A stretch of DNA of 64,000 nucleotides from NCBI GenBank assembly GCA_024399065.1, contig JAKSIB010000003.1:123006-187005 (forward strand), read 5' to 3'. The notes beneath the pieces are model-generated. The model was not told the origin of the DNA. It was given only the letters and a program-made list of their open reading frames with translations, and made no database searches. Positions within the stretch are counted from its first letter, which is position 1, and every line of letters starts with the position of its first letter. This DNA is from Fibrobacter sp. (GTDB taxonomy: Bacteria > Fibrobacterota > Fibrobacteria > Fibrobacterales > Fibrobacteraceae). Of this stretch, positions 35,911 through 45,341 are shown one piece after another. A program made the translations under genes and the position numbers.

Positions 35911-35990
35911 ATGCAAGGGGGACAAGATCCCCCTTGGAACCCCTACGAAAATGTGCGATGCACATTTCCGATAGAGGGGCATTCCCCTCA
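35911..35990. repeat. Triple-hairpin palindromic block
   Basis: Three perfect hairpins in a row: AAGGGGGA/TCCCCCTT (35915-35935), AAATGTGC/GCACATTT (35948-35966) and GAGGGG/CCCCTC (35974-35989). It occupies most of the 215-base gap after the response-regulator gene. It looks like a dispersed intergenic element rather than a simple terminator. Confidence 0.55.
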
Positions 35991-36052
35991 ACCCCAATAG
36001 AGTTAGGTAATGAAGCGATGATGGGCTGAACCCTTCCCCCTAGATTTTATTG

Positions 36053-36089
36053 AAAAAAGCAGACCGTTTGGCCTGCTTTAATTTTTTTT
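36053..36089. terminator. Bidirectional terminator
   Basis: AAAGCAG pairs with CTGCTTT, with T's on both strands, between the convergent response-regulator and aldolase genes. Confidence 0.75.
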
Positions 36090-36124
36090 CAGGAGTTCAC
36101 TTGGAAGGGGAGCCCCTCATGTCA

Positions 36125-36763
36125 TTATAAAGCTTTACGAACTGCGTCAAGCAGGGCGGTGAGGCGTTTGCCGATTTCGTCCCAGTTGCCTTCCTGCATC
36201 AATTTTGCGCTAAAGATGCTTCCGCCAAAGGCAAGGAGGTTGGCTCCGGCCTTCAGGTACTCGCCGGCGTTTTCTGCACTGACGCCGCTACAGGCAAGAA
36301 GCGGGATGTCGCGGAAGGGACCGCGGAGGGCCTTGATGTACTTGGGGCCGCCAACGCAATCCACCGGGAAAATCTTTACGGCGGTGGCGCCAAGATCGTA
36401 GGCTTTCTGCACTTCGGTAGGAGTCAAGGCCCCTGGAATGATCGGTGTATTCTGGGCCGCCGCAGTACGAATAATGTTGCTTCGGGTATTGGGTGTCACA
36501 ATGAAGCTGGCGCCAGCAAGCAACGCTTTTTCAAGGTCCTTGTCGTGTCGAACCGTGCCTGCACCGACGGCGATGCCGTAGGGCTTGCATGCATCGCGTA
36601 ACGCGGTGATGATTTCTGCAGCGCCATCGGTATTCATGGTGACTTCAATGGCCTTGAGGCCGCACTTGTGTGCAGTCTTTGCACAAAGTTCCTCGGATCC
36701 CTTAGGGATGTCGCGGAGGATGCCGATGACCGGCATGTCTTTTAAAAATTCAAGTAAATCCAT
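36125..36763 (-). CDS. eda: 2-keto-3-deoxy-6-phosphogluconate/4-hydroxy-2-oxoglutarate aldolase
   Basis: The 212-residue protein is a class I aldolase of the Eda family: the catalytic glutamate region AIEVTMNTDGA, GAGTVRHDKDLEKAL, FIVTPN and the Schiff-base lysine in ATAVKIFPVDCVGGPKYIKAL. It splits KDPG (Entner-Doudoroff or uronate catabolism) to pyruvate and glyceraldehyde-3-phosphate. No edd or uronate genes are close. The ATG lies six bases after TATATTTAGG and has no Shine-Dalgarno sequence. Confidence 0.87.
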   Translation of the reverse strand: MDLLEFLKDMPVIGILRDIPKGSEELCAKTAHKCGLKAIEVTMNTDGAAEIITALRDACKPYGIAVGAGTVRHDKDLEKALLAGASFIVTPNTRSNIIRTAAAQNTPIIPGALTPTEVQKAYDLGATAVKIFPVDCVGGPKYIKALRGPFRDIPLLACSGVSAENAGEYLKAGANLLAFGGSIFSAKLMQEGNWDEIGKRLTALLDAVRKAL

Positions 36764-36859
36764 GCCCTAAATATACAAGAAAAAATAGAAGGGGAAAACT
36801 ATAAAAAGATGTTTTGACTTTATCCGTTTTTGAAAAGAACGAAAACTTTACAGGATATG

Positions 36860-36890
36860 AAAAGTGCCGACGTTTTACCGCCGGCATTTT
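36860..36890 (-). terminator. Probable terminator of the GH9 gene
   Basis: An imperfect TGCCG-CG/CG-CGGCA hairpin with A/T-rich flanks lies 25 bases past the GH9 stop. Confidence 0.55.
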
Positions 36891-36914
36891 GATGTTTTTA
36901 AAGTATCGAGGTGT

Positions 36915-39900
36915 TTACTTCACCCTGAAAGCCTTGGAGGCAAGAACCTTGTTGCCAGAAACCAGCTTTGCAATAAGGGTTCCGCGCTTGGGAAGTTCCT
37001 CGAAGCGGACTTCGCCATAGGTGCCTTCGAAAGACCTGCTCATCAGCTGATTGCCAAGCAGGTCGAAGATCTTGAGGGTCTTTACTCCCTGGGCGCTAGC
37101 TTGAACAAGGAGGCTCTGGCCGGTAACGAACATCTTGGCGCTTGCTGCAGGGGCGACAACCTTGATTGCTTCAAGTTCTTCTATAACTCTGTCGCTGGTT
37201 TCGTTACCGGGGCCGTAACCCCACAGGAGTTTGCCCTTGCTGCGGATAACGATATAGGGGTCGGCGGGGGCTTCCTGGTAGTCTCCCTGGTCCTTATCCC
37301 AAATAGGGGCGCCTGCGTAGACAGGCGCATCCTTGGTTGCGGAGTGAGAGGAGAAACTCCAAGCATCTTCCAGCTTGACGATAGATGTTTGGAGCAAGGT
37401 TTCACAGGTGCCTCCATTATACAACCCTTTCGAGATGGAAAGATCAAGCTGTATCTTGTTTCCTGCTTCAATAGAACCCAGAACGATAGGCAGGGCCCAA
37501 GTATAGGTCTTGGTTTCGTCGTTGTAGGTTCCGTCAATTTTTTTCGGGTTGTAGCTATCAATGCGTAACTGATATCTAGGGGCAGCATCGTCGTTGCAGG
37601 GCTTATTAAAACCAGCCTCATCGTAGGCTTGACAGATGTCAGAATCAACTGTTACAGCACATTTTTTCACGTCATCTTCGGTAGCTTCGTAGTAAATATA
37701 GGTAACAACGCTGTCTTGCTGAATTGTAGTTCCGTTAACAATTTCTAGATGGACATAATCTAATGAACCGAATTTATAACGGTATGCAGCCGCATAGACA
37801 TTGTCTTCACTAAACGGTGTTGCGTCGGTAGTTTTGCAGTTGTCGCACTTCTTTTCGTAGTAGTCGTTGCCGCCATTGCTTAGAATGGTGAGAGAGGATG
37901 TAAGGACTGCGGAGGCGTCAAGACAAATTTCGGAAATGTGATAATCCTCCCAACTCATGTTATAGGGAACCATGGAATTCTTGCTGTCGGGGGTTACGCC
38001 GCCAAACAGTCCTCCGACAGGACGTACATACTTGTAATTCCAAGCAGGAGTGTTCTTGCCTTCGGGATTGGATGCCCTATGGTGAGGATGGTTATCGTTC
38101 TTGTCACCAACTCCGTAGACAAAGGAAATATCCCAGGGATTTACGCCCAGCATGTAGTTCAACTGGTTGATTCCCAACTGGAGCATTTCCTTGGAATTTA
38201 AGCTGCCACTTAGAGATGACAACTTCAAGCCTTGTTTTTCTATGTCTGCAGCCACGTCGGCGTAGGCCAGAACTTCAAAGATGTTGCCTGCTTGCCAGCG
38301 GTTGTAAATCCAGGTTTGATCGGTAAGCATGGAGTACCAGGTAGGGCCATAGTTGACGGTATTGCTTTTCCAGCCAATATCACTTTTGGGAAGTGTAATG
38401 GAACCTTTTCCTTCACCACTTACGTCTCCAAGGTTTGCCACCATGTCTGCAACGCAGTCTTCAATGGCGGCCAAACGTGAAGCCTCTGTAAAACCAAAGG
38501 CCTCAGCCTTATCCTTGTCCGCAAGAATCAGTTTGTAAAGAGCGTACAAGGCGTAGCTATGGCTATTGGCCCAAGAAGTGTTTTTGCGGTTTTTTAAAAG
38601 TGCTCCTCTTTCGCCTTCATAGGCAAACCATCCGTTTTCAAAAAAGCCTGCGCCAGAATCCCCGGTTTTACCGGTTTCCGTGTTAAACAAGGCGTCATAC
38701 AGGTATTCCTTTTTGCCGGTAGCATAAAGAAGTGCTACAGAAGCCAGAGCCATATCATCTTCGAAGTCGTTGTTTCCGTTATATGCGGAAGAACTCCAGC
38801 CTGCAGCTTTTGTGTTATAAACAAATGGTTTGCCGTCATCGTAGGTGTCCAAGCCGAGAGCCAAGGACTTGGCGAAGTAGTACATCTTTTCGGCAATGGT
38901 AAGGCAGCTGTCTGCAAAATCCTTGTCGTACTTGGCGTACAGCTTTCCTACGATGGCAAGGCCTGCGGCAATTTCACCACCGATATTCGAACCGATCTCG
39001 CCAAGGCGCAGGTCTCGTTCAGCGGCACCACCACGACTAGAAACAGTGATTGCGTCCTGAACTTCAGGGCGTCCCCACCAGCCATGATCGGAACCGTAAT
39101 TACCCACGGAAACGACCATGTTATCGATTACACCCTTGGCTGCACGATAGGAATTGACAAAGAATGCTGCTCCATGGGCTGCTTCGCGAAGAACGTCAGG
39201 AACATCGTCTGTCTTTACAAAATCGCCCTGGTTGTAGGCGTAATGGTCCACGTCCTTTGCGGGGTTGGTGGCGGACATCACGGCCAAAGTCATAAAGGCA
39301 AATGCCTGGGTCTGTGATTCCTTCAGATGGTCGCCGCAGTCGTACCAACCGCCCTGCAAATCACCTGCCTCAAAAGAAATGTCTTCAACGACGGTGGACT
39401 TATAACCTTCTGTTTTAACAACCTTGCCAGATCCATCCTTGGTGTGGCTGGGGCCGTGGAACCAGGATTGGGAATCACCGCTACGCTGGATGCCAAAGAA
39501 TTTCAGGGAGGCGTCCTTCACCATGGTGTAAACGTCTTCGCTTACAATGAAGGTGCTGGAAATCTCGTTGCCTACCTTGATGCGAAGGCGCTTCTCGGTA
39601 GGAACGGACTGGGGAATGTTTCCTATTTGGATAATTCCTGTGGTTCCGGTAAAATCAATTTGGTAGCGTTTTTTGTCACTGCTGGTATTGTTTGTGCCTG
39701 CAATAATAGTCCAGTCAGAAGAAGTTTCTACTTCGCTGTTCTTAAAGTTTCCCGTGACCTTGGGGCTCAGGGATTTGCCCATTTCGTCAACCACTTCGAA
39801 TTCTTCGGCGGAACCTACAAAGTAGAACTGGCGTTCAGTATCCTTCTTCAGGTAACCTGCCTGGTTTACGCGGATAGGGGAAATCTTGGTATTGATGGCG

Positions 39901-40145
39901 TCGAGATAGGCCTGGTCCAAGGTATCGGGCATCAGGGCGCCGGCTTTGAAACTAGCAGGGGTCCTGGGGATATCGAGGACACCGATTTTTTTGGTAATGG
40001 TTATGTCAAACTTGTCTATGACCTTGTCGTCCCAGGTCAGGGGCCATGTGGGGCGAATCAAGTCATAAGGTGTGGTGGCTGCAAAAGCTGCAGTGGCAGA
40101 AAGTGCTGCAATGGTTGAGGCCGTTATAAAAAGCTTTTTCTTCAT
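36915..40145 (-). CDS. Secreted GH9 cellulase with C-terminal sorting module
   Basis: Starting at the ATG at 40145, after GAGGAG, the protein has 1076 residues. It has a signal peptide (ending ATAAFAA), an Ig-like N-terminal cellulase domain (about 85-190) with IRVNQAGYL, and a GH9 catalytic domain (about 215-760). The catalytic aspartates are in GWYDCGDH near residue 267, histidine signature NHPHHRAS near 685 and the proton-donor glutamate in WEDYHISEICLDAS near 737. A beta-rich region (about 780-1000) could be a carbohydrate-binding domain. The last 70 residues (LKIFDLLGNQLMSR, ending KAFRVK) look like a type IX (Por) sorting domain. It should act on cellulose outside the cell. Confidence 0.9.
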   Translation of the reverse strand: MKKKLFITASTIAALSATAAFAATTPYDLIRPTWPLTWDDKVIDKFDITITKKIGVLDIPRTPASFKAGALMPDTLDQAYLDAINTKISPIRVNQAGYLKKDTERQFYFVGSAEEFEVVDEMGKSLSPKVTGNFKNSEVETSSDWTIIAGTNNTSSDKKRYQIDFTGTTGIIQIGNIPQSVPTEKRLRIKVGNEISSTFIVSEDVYTMVKDASLKFFGIQRSGDSQSWFHGPSHTKDGSGKVVKTEGYKSTVVEDISFEAGDLQGGWYDCGDHLKESQTQAFAFMTLAVMSATNPAKDVDHYAYNQGDFVKTDDVPDVLREAAHGAAFFVNSYRAAKGVIDNMVVSVGNYGSDHGWWGRPEVQDAITVSSRGGAAERDLRLGEIGSNIGGEIAAGLAIVGKLYAKYDKDFADSCLTIAEKMYYFAKSLALGLDTYDDGKPFVYNTKAAGWSSSAYNGNNDFEDDMALASVALLYATGKKEYLYDALFNTETGKTGDSGAGFFENGWFAYEGERGALLKNRKNTSWANSHSYALYALYKLILADKDKAEAFGFTEASRLAAIEDCVADMVANLGDVSGEGKGSITLPKSDIGWKSNTVNYGPTWYSMLTDQTWIYNRWQAGNIFEVLAYADVAADIEKQGLKLSSLSGSLNSKEMLQLGINQLNYMLGVNPWDISFVYGVGDKNDNHPHHRASNPEGKNTPAWNYKYVRPVGGLFGGVTPDSKNSMVPYNMSWEDYHISEICLDASAVLTSSLTILSNGGNDYYEKKCDNCKTTDATPFSEDNVYAAAYRYKFGSLDYVHLEIVNGTTIQQDSVVTYIYYEATEDDVKKCAVTVDSDICQAYDEAGFNKPCNDDAAPRYQLRIDSYNPKKIDGTYNDETKTYTWALPIVLGSIEAGNKIQLDLSISKGLYNGGTCETLLQTSIVKLEDAWSFSSHSATKDAPVYAGAPIWDKDQGDYQEAPADPYIVIRSKGKLLWGYGPGNETSDRVIEELEAIKVVAPAASAKMFVTGQSLLVQASAQGVKTLKIFDLLGNQLMSRSFEGTYGEVRFEELPKRGTLIAKLVSGNKVLASKAFRVK

Positions 40146-40249
40146 ACTTGCCGTAATCTCCTCGCTATATAAGAGGAAATATAAAATTACATCCAAATTA
40201 TGCAAGCAAAATGTAAGAAAATGCTGGCGATTTTTAGCTAATGGGAGAT

Positions 40250-41455
40250 TTATTCAAATCTCAGGGCTTCGATAGGATCAAGCCTGCTTGCCTTGCGTGC
40301 GGGGTACCAGCCGAAGAATACGCCGGTGACAAAGCACACGCCGAAGCTTACCACAACGCTGGAAATGGAGACGATGGTTGGCCAGTTCAATATGGACTTG
40401 ACCGCCTGGGATGCTCCAAAGCCAAGAGCGATTCCGATGGCGCCACCCAGCAGGCTAATCATCACGGATTCAAAAAGGAACTGCAGAAGTATGTCGCGGC
40501 CGCGGGCGCCGATGGCCATGCGCAAACCGATTTCCTTGGTGCGTTCGGTAACGGAAACGTACATGATGTTCATGATGCCGATACCGCCCACCAGAAGGCT
40601 GATGGCTGCAATGGCCGTAAGCACTAGGGACAGCATGTCGGATGTGGCTGTCATGGTGGTGATCATTTCTTCCTGGGTAAAGATTCGGAACGGGTCCGTG
40701 GGTCTTGTCCACTGACGGCGTTCCTTCAGGATGCCCATGATCTCTTCCGTAGCCTGGTCGGCATAGCCTTCGCCGATAGAGTTGGCGTAGATAGTTCGGA
40801 TTTCCGTGGTGGCGTTGAAACGCTTCATCACCGTTTGGTACGGAGCGAAAATCACATCGTCATTATCTTGTCCAAAATCGCCGGAACCTTTTGACTTTAA
40901 AGTGCCAATGACTTTTAGAGGAATGCTCTTGTAGCGAATGGTTTTGCCGATGGGGTCTGCATCGGGGAAAAGGTTCTTTGCCACGGTCTGACCGATGACA
41001 CAAACCTTTGCCATATGGTCGGAGACATCATCGAACATCACGCCATCTTCAATTTCGTAGTTGCGAATTTTCAGGTAGTCGCTGGAAATGCCACTAAGCT
41101 GGGTGGGGGAGTTGTTGTTGCCCGCGATAGCTTGCCCATTGGCGGATATCATGGGGGAAATGGCGTCAATGTATTGGGCTTCGTTTTTCAACGCGATGAC
41201 ATCGGCCTCTTCCAGGGAAACTGCGGATTCGGTTTGCACGCCGCCACGGCGATCGCGGTTGGGCATGATGATGATGGCGTTGGTGCCCATGGATGTCATC
41301 TGGTCCTTGATGGCTTGCTTAGAGCCCTCGCCGATAGCGACCATGGTGATGACCGCAGCTACACCGATGACAATGCCGAGTACGGAAAGCACCGTGCGCA
41401 TGCGGTTACGGAGCAGAGCCTTCAAAGCCATCTTGATAAGTGTCAACGGACTCAT
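40250..41455 (-). CDS. MacB/FtsX-type ABC transporter permease
   Basis: The 401-residue protein has the MacB-like layout: one N-terminal helix (VLSVLGIVIGVAAVITMVAI), a large periplasmic MacB-PCD domain (about 45-245), and three C-terminal helices of the FtsX domain (LVLTAIAAISLLVGGIGIMN, SVTERTKEIGLRMAIGAR). These systems drive lipoproteins, peptides or drugs outward by mechanotransmission. Its start overlaps the ATPase gene stop by four bases. No membrane-fusion protein is adjacent. Confidence 0.9.
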   Translation of the reverse strand: MSPLTLIKMALKALLRNRMRTVLSVLGIVIGVAAVITMVAIGEGSKQAIKDQMTSMGTNAIIIMPNRDRRGGVQTESAVSLEEADVIALKNEAQYIDAISPMISANGQAIAGNNNSPTQLSGISSDYLKIRNYEIEDGVMFDDVSDHMAKVCVIGQTVAKNLFPDADPIGKTIRYKSIPLKVIGTLKSKGSGDFGQDNDDVIFAPYQTVMKRFNATTEIRTIYANSIGEGYADQATEEIMGILKERRQWTRPTDPFRIFTQEEMITTMTATSDMLSLVLTAIAAISLLVGGIGIMNIMYVSVTERTKEIGLRMAIGARGRDILLQFLFESVMISLLGGAIGIALGFGASQAVKSILNWPTIVSISSVVVSFGVCFVTGVFFGWYPARKASRLDPIEALRFE

Positions 41456-42222
41456 TGGTCTCCCTCCTCATCAAAAGATTCCGGCGGAGGCAAAGCTTCG
41501 TAGGCGGCTCGGGCGTCTTGGATATTTTCGTTGATTGCGTCTTTTTTCAACAAGCCATCGCGTAGGGTGACGGTTCGCTGGCTAAAGGTGGCGATGTCGG
41601 GTTCATGGGTCACGAATGCGATGGTTTTCCCCTGACGGTGAAGTTCCTGGAAAATCATCATGATTTCGTAGCTGGTACGGGTGTCCAAGTTACCCGTGGC
41701 TTCGTCGGCAAGAATAATGACGGGATCGTTGACCAAAGCGCGGGCGATGGCAACGCGCTGCTGCTGGCCACCGGACATCTGGTTGGGCAAATGGTTCATT
41801 CGGTCGGAAAGGCCTACCATTTCAAGAGCCTTGATAGCGCGCTTGCGGCGTTCTGCGGCAGAAACTTTTGAATTATATAATAAAGGCAGTTCCACATTTT
41901 CCAGGGCGGTGGTTCTGCTCAGGAGATTGTAGCTCTGGAATACGAAACCGATTTTCTTGTTTCGAATGCGGGCCAGGGCGTCTCGGGAAAGCGTTTCCGT
42001 GTGTTCCCCATCTAATATATAGTGCCCGCTTGTTGGCTTGTCCATGCAACCTAGGATGTTGAGCATGGTGGATTTGCCGGAGCCGCTGGTTCCCATAATA
42101 GTCACGAACTCACCTCGATGAATATCGAAGCTAACGCCCTTCAACGCATGGACGGTTTCTTCGCCCATTTTGAAGTCTCTTTTAAGACTTTGTATGGAAA
42201 GGATGGGGTCTTTTTCTTGCAT
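41452..42222 (-). CDS. MacB/LolD-type ABC transporter ATP-binding protein
   Basis: The 256-residue ATPase has Walker [10 protein letters not shown], the Q-loop FVFQSYNLL, the signature [15 protein letters not shown], Walker [10 protein letters not shown] and the H-loop FVTHEPD. Unlike MacB itself, ATPase and permease are separate polypeptides, as in LolD/YknY-type systems. It ends with about 25 extra acidic residues. Co-transcribed with the downstream permease. Confidence 0.92.
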   Translation of the reverse strand: MQEKDPILSIQSLKRDFKMGEETVHALKGVSFDIHRGEFVTIMGTSGSGKSTMLNILGCMDKPTSGHYILDGEHTETLSRDALARIRNKKIGFVFQSYNLLSRTTALENVELPLLYNSKVSAAERRKRAIKALEMVGLSDRMNHLPNQMSGGQQQRVAIARALVNDPVIILADEATGNLDTRTSYEIMMIFQELHRQGKTIAFVTHEPDIATFSQRTVTLRDGLLKKDAINENIQDARAAYEALPPPESFDEEGDQ

Positions 42223-42353
42223 ATTCAGTCGTTTGGATGCTTATGATGGGCAAAAAGTTGCGTGCTATTGCAAAAAAAAATGTGAATTTGTTGTGAATTA
42301 CGGTCTTTTTATGTTGTATCAAAAAAATATGCTCTTTGACACTGTTTCATAAA

Positions 42354-42445
42354 ATGCTAAATTTGCACCGAAATTTAATAAAAGTGGTCCGTGTGGGTTT
42401 GGTTCCTTGTTCTAGCATGCGGATTACCATTTCATAGGAGAGACG
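42354..42445 (+). promoter_or_regulatory. Promoter region and leader of the OmpA-like gene
   Basis: The 223-base gap has an A/T-rich stretch with AAATGCTAAATTTGCACC, resembling the recurring -10 element, about 75 bases before the ATG, and the ribosome site AGGAGAG. No other structure is seen. Confidence 0.35.
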
Positions 42446-44812
42446 ATGAAAAAATTCGTTGCATTATCATTGCTCGCAGGCGGAATGGCTTTTGCTCAGT
42501 CCGGCTTGATGGGTGGAACCTCTGGTATTCACCAGCACAACGCTTATACGTTGGGTCAGTGGGGTATCGAAGTTGGTACCGGTGGCGATATCGCTTTGGA
42601 CTCTTGGGCAATTGCTCGTGGTGGTATTCTGTACCGCGATGGAAAGGGTGCTGGCATCAGTGAATGGGCTGGAACCATCACTGGTAACTTTAACGGTGCA
42701 ATCGGTTTGAGCGATTTCTTGGACATCGGTATGTCCTTGCCGCTGTACTATGACCATACCAATACCTTGGGTATGGATCCTATGGACATGATGAAGGCTT
42801 CCCGTGGTGACGTGAACCTTTGGATGAAGATCAACCCGATTGGCGACGAAAGCACTGTCTTCGCCTTGGCTACTGTCATTGACTTGTACCTCCCCACTGG
42901 TGACGTTTCTGTAGGTATGCGTCCCCGTCATGCTTGGTACCTGAGCGATGTTGGTGGTACCACTTTCCCGTACACTTCTGCTGACTTGAACATTGGCGCT
43001 TCCTTGGTGTTTACCTTGAATTTCACCAACAAGGGCATTCCTTTGATTTGGAACACCAACGTGGGTATCGTTTATGCTGACGAAGGCTCCTCTACCTTGA
43101 CCTATGGTACTGGTTTGAACTTCGTCGCTACCGACTGGTTGGAAGCTTTTGTGGAATATTCTGGCGAATTCCGTCTGGAAGGCGACTACTACGAAATCAA
43201 CTTCCTGGAAGACCCCATGCGTTTGACCCCGGGTCTCCGTTTCCACTTGCCGTGGAACCTCGAATTCTCCGCAGGTCTCGATGTTTCTATCCGAACCCTC
43301 AGAAACTTTACCTGGGACTGGGATAAGGAACTTGAAAATGTGGACAAGTACACTGTTCACTACTACGACTCCAAGGGACAGACCATCAAGTACGGTTATG
43401 TTCCGACTCCGAACTATGCTGGCACTGCTACTCTTACTTGGCGCTTCGGTGGCAAGCTTGACAAGGATACCGATAAGGACGGCGTGAAGGACGAACTGGA
43501 TAAGTGCGATCATTCTCCGGAAGGTGCTGTGGTTGACTCTGTTGGCTGCCCCATCGACTCCGACAAGGACGGCTTGTTCGACGGTCTCGATAAGTGCGCT
43601 AACACTCCGAAGGGTGCAATCATCGATACTACCGGTTGCCCGATGGATTCCGATAAGGATGGCGTTTACGATGGTATTGATAAGTGCGACAACACTCCGG
43701 CTGGCGTTCCTGTTGACCAGGATGGTTGCGTTGCTGACTTTGATAAGGATGGCGTACCTGACGGTCTCGACAAGTGCCCGAACTCTCTGCAGGGTGCTGT
43801 AGTTGACTCTACTGGTTGCGTTGCCGATGCTGATAAGGATGGCGTTGCTGATTCCCAGGATAAGTGCGCTGACACTCCGAACGGTGCTGTGGTAGACTCT
43901 GTTGGCTGCCCGGTTGACTCCGACAAGGATGGTGTTGCTGACGGTCTCGACATGTGCCCGAATACTCGTGAAGGTGCTAAGGTTGATGAACACGGTTGCG
44001 ATGACGACTTTGACGCTGACGGCGTTGCCAATGCTCAGGACAAGTGCCCGAACACCAAGCAGGGTGTGAAGGTTGACTCCACTGGTTGCGCTCTCGATGG
44101 CGACAAGGACGGCGTACCTGACGGTCTTGACAAGTGCCCGAACACTGCTGAAGGTACTGCTGTTGATGAAACCGGTTGCGCTCTCGACTTCGATAAGGAC
44201 GGCGTACCTGATGCTCAGGACAAGTGCCCGAACACTGTTTCCGGTCTCGCTGTTGACTCCACTGGTTGCGCTCTTGACTCCGACAAGGACGGCGTACCTG
44301 ATGGCTACGACAAGTGCCCCAATACTCCGAAGGATGCTCCGGTTGATTCCACTGGTTGCTTCCTCGATACCGACCGCGACGGTGTACCTGACTACGAAGA
44401 CAAGTGCCCGAACACTGTGGCTGGTGTGAAGATCGACAAGAAGGGTTGCCCGGTTAACAAGAAGGAAGACCCGGATCAGTTGAAGAAGGGCATTGCCTTC
44501 CAGACCAACTCCGCTAAGCTTACCAAGCCCAGCTATGCAACCTTGGATGACATTATTCGACTGATGAACAAGATTCCGGATGCAAAGCTTGAAGTTCAGG
44601 GCCACACCGATAACACCGGTTCTGCAGAAACCAACAAGAAGCTTTCTCAGGATCGTGCAGAAACTGTGGTGAACTACTTCATTAGCAAGGGCATCGCTGC
44701 AGAACGCGTCCGCGCTGTGGGTTATGGTCCCGAAAAGCCCATTGCCGACAACAAGAGCAAGCAGGGCCGCGCTAAGAATCGTCGCGTGGAACTGGTTCCG
44801 TTCTTTGACTAA
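42446..44812 (+). CDS. OmpA-family outer-membrane protein with eleven TSP3-type repeats
   Basis: The 788-residue protein has a signal peptide (AGGMAFAQ), a beta-barrel N-terminal part (about 20-335), eleven consecutive 30-residue thrombospondin type 3-like repeats (about 340-670) of the form DSDKDGVPDGLDKCPN...VDSTGC, and a C-terminal OmpA domain (about 685-788) with LEVQGHTDNTGS and AKNRRVELV that should bind peptidoglycan. The Asp-rich repeats typically bind calcium, and the two cysteines per repeat could form disulphides. It probably links outer membrane and cell wall and is likely abundant. Strong AGGAGAG site; terminator at 44843. Confidence 0.92.
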   Translation: MKKFVALSLLAGGMAFAQSGLMGGTSGIHQHNAYTLGQWGIEVGTGGDIALDSWAIARGGILYRDGKGAGISEWAGTITGNFNGAIGLSDFLDIGMSLPLYYDHTNTLGMDPMDMMKASRGDVNLWMKINPIGDESTVFALATVIDLYLPTGDVSVGMRPRHAWYLSDVGGTTFPYTSADLNIGASLVFTLNFTNKGIPLIWNTNVGIVYADEGSSTLTYGTGLNFVATDWLEAFVEYSGEFRLEGDYYEINFLEDPMRLTPGLRFHLPWNLEFSAGLDVSIRTLRNFTWDWDKELENVDKYTVHYYDSKGQTIKYGYVPTPNYAGTATLTWRFGGKLDKDTDKDGVKDELDKCDHSPEGAVVDSVGCPIDSDKDGLFDGLDKCANTPKGAIIDTTGCPMDSDKDGVYDGIDKCDNTPAGVPVDQDGCVADFDKDGVPDGLDKCPNSLQGAVVDSTGCVADADKDGVADSQDKCADTPNGAVVDSVGCPVDSDKDGVADGLDMCPNTREGAKVDEHGCDDDFDADGVANAQDKCPNTKQGVKVDSTGCALDGDKDGVPDGLDKCPNTAEGTAVDETGCALDFDKDGVPDAQDKCPNTVSGLAVDSTGCALDSDKDGVPDGYDKCPNTPKDAPVDSTGCFLDTDRDGVPDYEDKCPNTVAGVKIDKKGCPVNKKEDPDQLKKGIAFQTNSAKLTKPSYATLDDIIRLMNKIPDAKLEVQGHTDNTGSAETNKKLSQDRAETVVNYFISKGIAAERVRAVGYGPEKPIADNKSKQGRAKNRRVELVPFFD
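43464..44455 (+). repeat. Eleven tandem 90-bp units encoding TSP3-like repeats
   Basis: Each unit encodes D-x-D-K-D-G-V-x-D-x-x-D-K-C-x-N-T, then a VDSTGC-type end. Units diverge in nucleotide sequence but keep exact 30-codon spacing, which makes slippage or recombination between units plausible. Confidence 0.85.
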
Positions 44813-44842
44813 TTCTCGCGAGATTCAAAGGAATTAAAAATA

Positions 44843-44871
44843 AAAACGTCCGCCATCTGGCGGGCGTTTTT
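44843..44871. terminator. Bidirectional terminator
   Basis: AAAACG-CCGCC pairs with GGCGG-CGTTTT, flanked by A's and T's, between convergent ompA-like and gtrA-like genes. Confidence 0.85.
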
Positions 44872-44893
44872 GTTTGTATATAAAGCCGAAATT

Positions 44894-45313
44894 TTATTTG
44901 GATTTAAAAACCCATTTCTTGTACATAGTGAAACTTACAAGAACGTAGACCACATTTGCAACGATGTTGGCGAAATAGCTGGGCTTCATAAATTTTGATA
45001 CGAACTCGTTGAAACCAGCAAGCCAGCTGAAGTGGGCGAGGGCGTAGACGCAGCCTTCCAATACGGCGAGGTTCACTCCATAGGCGCAGACGAACACCAC
45101 CAGGAATCGAATGATTTCGGATTTCTTGTCGTTATGGCTTTTGAAATTCCAAATGCGGTTGCAGAGGTAACTATTACAACCTCCGGCCACGAAGCCGAGG
45201 AAATTGGACAGTTCCAAATTCCAGTCCAGCAGCTGATGAAGTACCCAGACCACCAAAAGGGTGATTAGGGTGTTCATGATGCCGATGATGTTGTACTTAA
45301 TGAAGTGAAGCAT
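44894..45313 (-). CDS. GtrA-family membrane protein
   Basis: From the ATG at 45313 the protein has 139 residues and four membrane helices with the GtrA pattern KYNIIGIMNTLITLLVVWVL, SNFLGFVAGGCNSYLCNRIWNF and VSFTMYKKWVF. GtrA proteins are thought to help flip polyprenyl-linked sugars for surface polysaccharide modification. A longer frame to 45370 would overlap the divergent gene, so I prefer 45313. No Shine-Dalgarno sequence; the start codon is 28 bases from the divergent start. Confidence 0.85.
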   Translation of the reverse strand: MLHFIKYNIIGIMNTLITLLVVWVLHQLLDWNLELSNFLGFVAGGCNSYLCNRIWNFKSHNDKKSEIIRFLVVFVCAYGVNLAVLEGCVYALAHFSWLAGFNEFVSKFMKPSYFANIVANVVYVLVSFTMYKKWVFKSK

Positions 45314-45341
45314 GTGCGAAAAATATTTATTTTGTCGTATC

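Noticed and set aside
43464..44455. Regular 90-bp periodicity considered as a CRISPR array
   Set aside because: The units are coding, diverged and in frame with a single long protein; there are no constant repeats with unrelated spacers and no cas genes.
42467..44605. A 712-codon minus-strand open frame
   Set aside because: Antisense to the OmpA-like gene; the repetitive translation is the mirror of the TSP3 repeats.
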